NCBI GenBank assembly: GCA_031286185.1
Contig: JAITUS010000006.1
Location: forward strand, 1 to 12,145
DNA length: 12,145 nt
From: Rickettsiales bacterium
GTDB taxonomy: Bacteria > Pseudomonadota > Alphaproteobacteria > Rickettsiales > Anaplasmataceae
Direction of reading: 5' to 3'
Within the stretch, counting starts at the first letter, position 1; every line of letters begins with the position of its first letter. A model generated the notes under the pieces. The model saw only the letters and a list, made by a program, of their open reading frames with translations, was not told the origin of the DNA and ran no database searches. The translations under genes and the position numbers were made by a program. Positions 1 through 6,329 of this stretch are shown here, in pieces.

Positions 1-390
1 GTTGTTTACTGTTCTCTCAAAAACTTGACGTCCGGTTCTCTCTTACACCGCTTAATAAGCGAGGTCCAGCTAATGTAGACAAAAATTTATAAAGACAAGC
101 AGTGTCCATGCTGCAAAAATTAAACATAACACGCCTAGTTTTATACTGTGCATTTGTCACGTAATACAAAGACTAAAGATAAATTTTAGGCCTAAAAACC
201 CATAATACTATGGTAAAGGGACTGGTGAAGGTTGTCAAGTAGTTTTTTCGTTTCTATTGGATGACGGCTAGGGATTGCTCTCGAATTACAATTTGCATAG
301 CTGTATTGTCGTCACACCCAAGCTGCTTTAATAAATTTTGATTGAAAAATAGTTTCTCTATTATATAAATGCTACTTTAGAGTAATCAAA
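1..390. other. Leading intergenic region without a convincing gene
   Basis: I see no supported gene here. Reading frames on both strands are short. The longest with an ATG that I checked is 30 codons on the minus strand (109 down to 17), without a ribosome binding site. Two small dyads are visible: CGCTTA-A-TAAGCG at 49-61 and the uninterrupted 14-base palindrome TTTTAGGCCTAAAA at 185-198. No tRNA, rRNA or riboswitch was recognised. It may be a decayed gene or a dispersed intergenic repeat; a search for other copies in a Wolbachia genome would decide. Confidence 0.5.
342..369 (+). promoter_or_regulatory. Putative sigma-70 promoter for the cytochrome b561 gene
   Basis: TTGAAA (342-347) and TATAAA (364-369) are separated by 16 bases. 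Transcription would start near 376, about 15 bases before the ATG at 391. It is the best match in the upstream region and would serve both 391-912 and the closely spaced 918-1964. AT-rich sequence makes chance matches likely, so this is inference only. Confidence 0.4.
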
Positions 391-912
391 ATGGAAGACA
401 ATAAATATAGCTTAGGGTTAAGGATTATTCATTGGTTGATGGCTGTTTTTATTATTGGTATGCTCTGCTCTGGGTTTTATATGAAAGGCTTGCCGGTTAG
501 CAATGAAATTAAGTTCAACATATACGCTATTCACAAGGCTTGCGGAGTCACTGTTTTTGGATTGGTCGTAATACGCATATTTTTTCGCGCCTTTACTTGC
601 GTTCCGCCACTTCCAGCAAATTTTTCTCGGCTTATAATCAATGCGAGTAAAGCAGTACACTTTGGTTTATATTCTTTGATGATACTAATGCCATTATCTG
701 GTTATGTCATGTCTTCTGCTTCTGGTAAAAAGATCAAGTATTTTTTTCATATCCCTTGGTTGATCAGTAAAAACAAAGAGCTAGCCAGTACAGCCAATGG
801 GCTACATTCAATACTTGCATACTTTATAGTATTCTTTATAGTCTTGCATATACTTGCTGCTTTAAAACACACATTGATAGATAAGCAAAACATTTTTAAA
901 CGCATTATATAG
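391..912 (+). CDS. Cytochrome b561 family membrane protein
   Basis: A 173-residue integral inner-membrane protein of the prokaryotic cytochrome b561 (CybB-like) family. These are di-heme four-helix proteins that pass electrons between membrane quinol and a partner; the substrate of this one is not evident. Four hydrophobic segments lie at about 13-30, 45-66, 88-108 and 137-158. Likely heme-ligand histidines fall where the family has them: H14 in IIHW near the N terminus, H48 in the second helix, H90 before the third helix, and H139, H153 and H160 in or next to the last helix. Length is normal for the family. The ATG lies 15 bases after the predicted transcription start and has only a weak Shine-Dalgarno sequence. 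The next gene starts 5 bases after the stop, so the two are probably co-transcribed. Confidence 0.88.
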   Translation: MEDNKYSLGLRIIHWLMAVFIIGMLCSGFYMKGLPVSNEIKFNIYAIHKACGVTVFGLVVIRIFFRAFTCVPPLPANFSRLIINASKAVHFGLYSLMILMPLSGYVMSSASGKKIKYFFHIPWLISKNKELASTANGLHSILAYFIVFFIVLHILAALKHTLIDKQNIFKRII

Positions 913-917
913 ATTAT

Positions 918-1964
918 ATGTTGAGCAATCTCTGGAAAAAAGGAACAGATTTTCTTGGTAGTGAGTTTGCAATAATGGGTGGTGCTATGAGCTGGGTCTC
1001 AGAGAGAAACTTGGTCTCAGCAATCTCAAATGCTGGTGGTTTTGGCGTAATTGCATGTGGTGCCATGTTTCCAGAATTGCTGAAAAAAGAAATCATAGAG
1101 ACACAGAAACTAACTGATAAGCCATTTGGCGTCAATCTAATCACTATGCACCCAAACTTGAGTGAGTTGATAGATGTGTGTATTGAAGCAAAAGTAAGCT
1201 ACATAGTTCTTGCAGGTGGGTTACCGACAAAACCTAGTATAGAAAAAATCAAGAATGTGGGCGTTAAAGTTATGTGTTTTGCACCATCATTAAGCCTTGC
1301 GAAAAGGTTAGTAAAAATAGGGGTAGATGCATTAATAATAGAAGGAATGGAAGCAGGTGGGCATGTAGGTTCAGTTAGCACTTCTGTTCTCGCACAAGAG
1401 ATATTGCCTTACTTTAAAAATGAACAAACACCAGTGTTTGTTGCAGGTGGAATAGGAAGGGGCGAGATGATAGTGAATTACCTAGAAATGGGAGTAAGTG
1501 GCTGTCAAATAGGTACATTATTTGTCTGCACAAATGAGTCGATTGCCCACAAAAATTTTAAGGAGGTATTTATTAAGTCAGCTGCACGTAACGCGGTTTC
1601 TTCTGTACAAATAAGTGCTGATTTTCCTGTAATTCCAGTAAGAGCCATAGCTAACAAAGCGAGCGATGACTTTGTGAAGCACCAAAGAGAAGTTATTGAT
1701 AAGTACCAAAAGGGGCAAATCTCAAAGGAAGACGGACAGCTTGAAATAGAAAAATTCTGGGCTGGAGCTCTAAGAAGAGCAGTGATTGAAGGAGATATTG
1801 AAACAGGATCTTTAATGGCCGGCCAAAGCGTTGGCATGGTTGATAGGGAAAGACCCGTAAAAGAAGTGATAGATATGTTAATTCAACAGGCAAACAATTA
1901 TATCGAAAACAAATCTGTAGAAGTGGAAAACTCAATCATTAGCAAAGCAAATATCAGCCAATAA
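918..1964 (+). CDS. Nitronate monooxygenase / FabK-like FMN enzyme
   Basis: A 348-residue cytoplasmic TIM-barrel flavoenzyme of the 2-nitropropane dioxygenase superfamily, which includes nitronate monooxygenase and the enoyl-ACP reductase FabK. The N-terminal stretch with MGGAMSWVSE and NAGGFGVIACG is the usual first FMN-binding region. EAGGHVG at 145-151 contains H149, which corresponds to the conserved histidine of the FabK/NMO motif. VFVAGGIGRGE near 175 and CQIGTLFVCTNES near 200 are the phosphate-binding and barrel-end motifs. The C-terminal tail beyond about 320 is hydrophilic and probably variable. The role may be nitronate detoxification or an uncharacterised oxidoreduction; sequence alone does not separate NMO from FabK here. 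It follows the cytochrome b561 gene by 5 bases. The ATG at 918 has no strong Shine-Dalgarno, consistent with translational coupling, and a TTG follows immediately as an alternative start. Confidence 0.85.
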   Translation: MLSNLWKKGTDFLGSEFAIMGGAMSWVSERNLVSAISNAGGFGVIACGAMFPELLKKEIIETQKLTDKPFGVNLITMHPNLSELIDVCIEAKVSYIVLAGGLPTKPSIEKIKNVGVKVMCFAPSLSLAKRLVKIGVDALIIEGMEAGGHVGSVSTSVLAQEILPYFKNEQTPVFVAGGIGRGEMIVNYLEMGVSGCQIGTLFVCTNESIAHKNFKEVFIKSAARNAVSSVQISADFPVIPVRAIANKASDDFVKHQREVIDKYQKGQISKEDGQLEIEKFWAGALRRAVIEGDIETGSLMAGQSVGMVDRERPVKEVIDMLIQQANNYIENKSVEVENSIISKANISQ

Positions 1965-1990
1965 GCAAATTGCCGTAATTGTCCATAATA

Positions 1991-2010
1991 GGGCATAATT
2001 GCCCAGTTTT
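1991..2010 (+). terminator. Weak hairpin terminator candidate after the NMO gene
   Basis: GGGCA (1991-1995), loop TAAT, TGCCC (2000-2004), then AGTTTT. The five-base stem is short but GC-rich for this sequence, and it sits 27 bases past the stop codon. The T-run is short, so termination would be partial at best. Confidence 0.35.
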
Positions 2011-2057
2011 AATGTAAAATTAACGCCGATGAGGTATCTATACATTTTGTTATGTAT

Positions 2058-2063
2058 GGAGGA
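2058..2063 (+). promoter_or_regulatory. Strong Shine-Dalgarno GGAGGA
   Basis: GGAGGA lies 5 bases before the ATG at 2069 and fixes that start. Most other genes in this window have weak or no Shine-Dalgarno, so this gene is probably translated efficiently on its own message. Confidence 0.7.
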
Positions 2064-2068
2064 ATGCT

Positions 2069-3475
2069 ATGCCGAGTCCGCCTGATAAAATAGAAATTTT
2101 CATTAAATCTTTGAATAATAAAAAAGATCGTAAACTGTGCAGAGCTATATACGAAAGTGTAACAGAACAAGATCAAAAAAAAACAAACGATATTGCCATA
2201 AAATGCAAACAGTTGTTCAAGCAGGGAGCTGATCCTAGTGTATTGACTAAGTTAGAAAAATCACTGAGAAAACGAAAAGATGAGGCAGCAAAGGCTCTCG
2301 CAGAATACTCAGAATTACTCGAGCAAAAAGCTGAAGCATTAGCTACATTAGAAAAATCAGTGGAAGAAAGTACTGAACATTATAATAATTACATCAACAA
2401 ATTTCTTCGAGTCTTGCAAATAAAAATAATGGCATCATCAAAACTGTTCAAACTTTCAGTGTTTAACAAAGAAGCAGAACAACCACAAGGATCGAAAACA
2501 AGAGGAGGGGAAATAGTAGGAATAATTTCAGACATTGTTAAGCAGAGCGACGAAAAAGAATATGAGCATTATATCCAATTTCTTACAACGTTGCTAGAAG
2601 GAATAACACGACAAAAAAAAACATACACAGAAGAAGAGAAAACAAAAGCACAGGAAATAGGAAGAATAATTTCAGAAATTATTAGCGAGAGGAGCAATAA
2701 AAATCATTCTAGTAGTGCTACTCAACAAAACAATACTTTAAAAACTCCTATAGTGGGGCCAATATATGAAGAAAAAAAGATAAGGAAATCGCAGACATCA
2801 CCTAATCCTATCGAGCAATCACCATTAAGTCACTCCTCCAGCCAATCTAACCTTTCGATTGATAGTGAATGGAGTAGTGTTAACGAAACATTTGAGGAGA
2901 TTGGTACAACTCTAAACGGTATAGGAGCGCAAGGTAACATACAGGAAACATCAAGTGTCACTAAGGAAAGTGGTCATAAAGAGCAGATAAGTGAAAAAGA
3001 ATTAGATGAATTAAATAAAATAGTAACAGAATGCGAGGAATTTTTGAAAAGAGAAAACTCGGAATTAACACCTACAAAGAGTGAAGAAAAAACAAAATTA
3101 GAACACCCAACTAAAACAAGACCAAAAGTGCCGAGTGGAAGGAGACTTCCTTCTAAATGGATCAAAGGTCGAGTGCAACCAAAGCAGCCTGCAAAAGGAG
3201 AGCAAAATATGCAAGAAAATGAAAACTCAGAGCCTACAAAGCAACCAAATAACAGAAATTTTCGCATTGCACTTGCAACAGGTTGTGCTCTTTCAGCAAT
3301 AGTATGTCTTATCGCTGGAGTAGTAACTTTGGGGATGGTAGGGGCAGGATTGTTGGTTATGTCTGTAGTGCTTGCTATGGCAGCAGTAGTCACACGGTAT
3401 TTAACCCTTCCTTCAAGTGAATTAACATCCACCGATTTGAGTCCTCTTATTGTTGATGATGGTAAACGGCGGTAA
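2069..3475 (+). CDS. Hypothetical protein, coiled coil with C-terminal membrane hairpin; effector candidate
   Basis: A 468-residue protein I do not recognise. Residues 1-130 are charged and helical, with a probable coiled coil at about 50-110 rich in Lys, Glu, Ala and Leu. Residues 130-205 are also helical. About 210-390 is low-complexity and hydrophilic, rich in Ser, Thr, Gln, Glu and Pro, and probably disordered. Residues 398-445 hold two adjacent hydrophobic segments forming a membrane hairpin, followed by a 21-residue tail ending DDGKRR. There is no N-terminal signal peptide. The layout resembles host-directed membrane-targeted proteins of Wolbachia. The basic C terminus, and the type IV secretion operon that follows 100 bases later, make it a reasonable T4SS substrate candidate. 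That role is inference; no catalytic domain is visible. The start is fixed by GGAGGA at 2058-2063. Confidence 0.8.
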   Translation: MPSPPDKIEIFIKSLNNKKDRKLCRAIYESVTEQDQKKTNDIAIKCKQLFKQGADPSVLTKLEKSLRKRKDEAAKALAEYSELLEQKAEALATLEKSVEESTEHYNNYINKFLRVLQIKIMASSKLFKLSVFNKEAEQPQGSKTRGGEIVGIISDIVKQSDEKEYEHYIQFLTTLLEGITRQKKTYTEEEKTKAQEIGRIISEIISERSNKNHSSSATQQNNTLKTPIVGPIYEEKKIRKSQTSPNPIEQSPLSHSSSQSNLSIDSEWSSVNETFEEIGTTLNGIGAQGNIQETSSVTKESGHKEQISEKELDELNKIVTECEEFLKRENSELTPTKSEEKTKLEHPTKTRPKVPSGRRLPSKWIKGRVQPKQPAKGEQNMQENENSEPTKQPNNRNFRIALATGCALSAIVCLIAGVVTLGMVGAGLLVMSVVLAMAAVVTRYLTLPSSELTSTDLSPLIVDDGKRR

Positions 3476-3519
3476 AAATTAAATATATGTTACTCGTAGT
3501 GAACAAACAAATTCAGTTC

Positions 3520-3548
3520 TTGCCTGTTGATGTGAAAGTTGTTATAAT
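3520..3548 (+). promoter_or_regulatory. Near-consensus promoter for the VirB4-paralog operon
   Basis: TTGCCT (3520-3525), a 17-base spacer and a perfect TATAAT (3543-3548). Transcription would start near 3555, leaving a 5' leader of about 20 bases before the start at 3574/3577. It is one of the two best promoter matches in the window and should drive 3577-9177. Confidence 0.6.
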
Positions 3549-3576
3549 CAGGTGGTGTTTAAAAGGTATTTAGTTG

Positions 3577-3939
3577 ATGCGCATTCAATTGAATAGAGTT
3601 TTAGTTTTTATAGCCCTATTGAGCTTCGTTTTTACATCATACTCAGGCGAAGCGATTCCAGTGGGTAATGAATTAAAGGATATACAAGAAACGGTAAAAA
3701 ATTTTATTTCTTCATTTTCAGTTAAGGATACCTTAGAAAATATGAGTCCTTCGACAATCATAGGATTATGTATAGCTGCAGTGATACTTGCAATATTGTT
3801 TAGGGGCCTGATCTTTTTCATGATAATGTTTGGTGTACTGGTCATGATGTTTGGTAGCACAGAAAAGGCAACGGACTACTTGAAAGAGAAGTTTAGTTTT
3901 GTAAAAGTAAAACCTGATAACGAAAAAGATAAAAATTAA
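3577..3939 (+). CDS. Small exported membrane protein, first gene of the VirB4-paralog operon
   Basis: A 120-residue protein without a family I can name. The N terminus (RIQLNR, then a hydrophobic run to about residue 20, then TSYSGEA) is a probable Sec signal peptide. A second long hydrophobic stretch of about 35 residues, starting STIIGLC and ending VMMFG near residue 93, could hold one long or two short membrane helices interrupted by FRG. The tail is hydrophilic and Lys-rich. Size and topology recall VirB2/TrbC pilins, which also have a signal peptide and two hydrophobic segments, and its position just before a virB4-type gene would fit. I see no diagnostic VirB2 motif, so this stays a hypothesis. 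A TTG at 3574 is an alternative start, 7 bases after AAAAGG (3561-3566). The virB4-like gene follows after 35 bases. Confidence 0.75.
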   Translation: MRIQLNRVLVFIALLSFVFTSYSGEAIPVGNELKDIQETVKNFISSFSVKDTLENMSPSTIIGLCIAAVILAILFRGLIFFMIMFGVLVMMFGSTEKATDYLKEKFSFVKVKPDNEKDKN

Positions 3940-3974
3940 GTATCACTGCCTTTATTAAACGCACATGATGTTGT

Positions 3975-6329
3975 ATGCAGCCAAAAATACCAGCAATTAA
4001 CACTAAGCTTGAAAAAAAGAATAATTTAGCATTACTAGAAAGCATTGATTTAGACTTTATCCCTTACGCTTGTCATTATGATGAAGAAACTATACTAACA
4101 AAACAGGGAGAATTATTAAAAATAATCAAGTTAGAAGATTATTCCTCTGCTGATAACTACAGCAACCTTAGAACTGAAATTAGAAAAAGCATATCAAAAA
4201 ATATCGATAGCTTATATTTCACCGTTTGGATTCATACTGCCCGAAAGCGCAATAAACTGAGCTTAAAATGGAATAAAACTGGAGACTTTTCTGATAAGCT
4301 ACATTCAACGTGGCTTAATAAACTCACTGATAGTAAACTGCAGTATATAAACGAGTTATACATCGTAGTATTATTTAGCGATTTTGGCGAGCATACTAAT
4401 AATTCATTTTTTCTTAGTAGAATAAAAAATCAGCATAAGCTATCTCTACAAGAAAACCATCGGGAATTACAAAGGGTAACTGATTTAATTCAAAGTGATT
4501 TGGAGCCTTTCGGAGCTAAAAAGCTGGGCCTAAGGTTTAGTGAGTGTAAAATGTATTCTGAAATGATGAAATTTCTCCATTATATTGTTACATTAACACA
4601 CAAGGACTACCCAATATGTGAAAGGGATCTGTCGCAACATGTTAAAAGCTTAAAGGTAGCTTTTGGGTTTAACACATTTCAAACAACATTTGAAAATCAA
4701 CAGAAATTTGGTTCTATTTTTTGTATAAAGGAATATCGGGAAATCCCTTTAGAAAATATAGATAGGTGTTTACAACTTGACTCTGAGTTTATTATTACAG
4801 AAATAATAATATTCACTAGTAATAACAAAGCAGTCAAAGAATTCAAAAAACAAATCAATATGCTGCAAGTCAGTGAGGATAGTACCTTACTTCAAAACCC
4901 AGAAATCAAAGAAATAATAGAACTTGAAAAAACTTCTGCTATAGACTTTTGTCAACAGAAAATTATTTTCACAATTTTTGCTGACGATAGAAAGAGACTA
5001 GCCGAAAACATCAGCGATTTATCCGCCGTAATGTCGTTAGTCGGTTTGATGATGTTTAGAGCTGATCTACATATGGAAGATCATTTTTGGGCACAACTTC
5101 CAGGCAATTTTACTTTTGTTACACAACCGAAGAACATATTAAAAAAATATGCCTGCAGCTTTGCTATGCTACATGATTTTACGTCAGGTACATTAAAAGG
5201 AGGAAGGTGGAAGGAAGCAGTAACAGTCTTTCTTTCAAAAAAAGGAAGCCCTTACTTTTTAAATTTCCATGGAAAGAAAAACAATGGTCATACTACGATA
5301 CTTGGCGCTCCGAATTCAGGCAGAACTTCACTAATTAATTTCCTGTTGTCAGAGTCAAGAAAATTTGATCCTAGAATTATCATATTAGACAACACTGGAA
5401 AGTCAATAATTTTTACTAAAGCAGTGAGCGGTAAATATTACATAATTGATCCAAAATATAAAGATAAAAGCTTGAAATTTAATCCACTAAACATTGAAAA
5501 TAGTGCTTCCAATCGCAATATGCTAGTTGAACTGATCAAAAGAATGGTGGCTGATACAAATTTGGTGGATGTGGAAGAGAAGATAAAAAAAATTGTAGAT
5601 TCTATATTTGCTATACCAAGGGAGTCGCGTTCTATTTCACAAATTTCTGAAGTACTCTTACTCCTTGGAGGCAAGATAAGTAAATGGTGCAATGATGGCG
5701 AGTTTGCTTATTTATTTCAAGATGGTGATGAATCAGACATTGATTGGGAAATAAGAACTATATCTCTCAACACAGCAAACCTTACAAAACGAAAGGAATG
5801 TATGTCCGTGATACTTTACTATTTCTTATACTCTTTTGAAGCAAAATGTGATGGCTCGCCTGCAATACTTGTTTTGGATGAAGCATGGGAGATAAGTAAT
5901 ATTTTTCCTACGGAGAAAGAGTTTGATAACTGGATGCACAGGATGACAAAATTAAATGTTGTGGTAATTCTAAGTACTGAGAACTTAACCCTGGCATTTG
6001 CTAGTAAATTTACTCAATATCTGGATAAACACGTTGATACAAGGATTTTGATGCCGAACGTCAATGCAAATAGGTTATACATGAAAGCATTTTCTCTATC
6101 TAAAGAGGAACTGAACATAATCCTGCAAACACCAACACAAGAAGGTTTATTTTTGATAAAACAGTACAAAGGACTAGTAACTTTAAATTTAGATTTGAAA
6201 GATATGCAAGAAATACACATACTTTCAGCTAATAAAGATACTATAAAGTATATGTACGAAGCAATAAAAGAAAAAGGGGAAGAAGTTAGTAAGTGGTTAC
6301 CGGTGTTTTATGAGAAGTGTAAGGCTTAA
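3975..6329 (+). CDS. virB4: VirB4-family type IV secretion ATPase paralog with altered Walker A
   Basis: A 784-residue protein of the VirB4/CagE/TrbE family, the inner-membrane-associated ATPases that energise pilus assembly and substrate transfer in type IV secretion systems. The N-terminal half, from IPYACHYDEETILTKQGELLK onward, is the family's N domain. The C-terminal half is the RecA-like motor. The P-loop at 444-451 reads GAPNSGRT, so the invariant lysine is Arg450 (codon AGA). Walker B at 630-636 reads AILVLDE, with D635 and E636 intact and the family-typical AWE after it. Length is standard and the frame is open throughout, so it is not a pseudogene. Rickettsiales carry two virB4 genes, one of which is divergent in its nucleotide-binding motifs; this is probably that second copy. 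The start at 3975 lacks a clear Shine-Dalgarno, and the next gene overlaps its end by 20 bases. Confidence 0.92.
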   Translation: MQPKIPAINTKLEKKNNLALLESIDLDFIPYACHYDEETILTKQGELLKIIKLEDYSSADNYSNLRTEIRKSISKNIDSLYFTVWIHTARKRNKLSLKWNKTGDFSDKLHSTWLNKLTDSKLQYINELYIVVLFSDFGEHTNNSFFLSRIKNQHKLSLQENHRELQRVTDLIQSDLEPFGAKKLGLRFSECKMYSEMMKFLHYIVTLTHKDYPICERDLSQHVKSLKVAFGFNTFQTTFENQQKFGSIFCIKEYREIPLENIDRCLQLDSEFIITEIIIFTSNNKAVKEFKKQINMLQVSEDSTLLQNPEIKEIIELEKTSAIDFCQQKIIFTIFADDRKRLAENISDLSAVMSLVGLMMFRADLHMEDHFWAQLPGNFTFVTQPKNILKKYACSFAMLHDFTSGTLKGGRWKEAVTVFLSKKGSPYFLNFHGKKNNGHTTILGAPNSGRTSLINFLLSESRKFDPRIIILDNTGKSIIFTKAVSGKYYIIDPKYKDKSLKFNPLNIENSASNRNMLVELIKRMVADTNLVDVEEKIKKIVDSIFAIPRESRSISQISEVLLLLGGKISKWCNDGEFAYLFQDGDESDIDWEIRTISLNTANLTKRKECMSVILYYFLYSFEAKCDGSPAILVLDEAWEISNIFPTEKEFDNWMHRMTKLNVVVILSTENLTLAFASKFTQYLDKHVDTRILMPNVNANRLYMKAFSLSKEELNIILQTPTQEGLFLIKQYKGLVTLNLDLKDMQEIHILSANKDTIKYMYEAIKEKGEEVSKWLPVFYEKCKA

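Noticed and set aside
17-109. 30-codon minus-strand ORF (MDTACLYKFLSTLAG onward)
   Set aside because: No Shine-Dalgarno, no recognised family and too short; chance opening or repeat-derived reading frame is likelier.
2974-3432. Minus-strand ORF of 152 codons inside the 468-residue gene
   Set aside because: It is antisense to a gene with a strong Shine-Dalgarno and coherent helical and membrane features; its composition reflects the reverse of a low-complexity region.
3577-3939. Firm VirB2 pilin assignment for the small membrane protein
   Set aside because: Topology and location fit, but no diagnostic VirB2 sequence motif is visible, so it is mentioned only as a possibility.
5304-5327. Idea that the virB4-like gene is a pseudogene because of its P-loop change
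   Set aside because: The ORF is full length, Walker B and family motifs are intact, and it is embedded in a coupled operon, so a modified function is more likely than decay.
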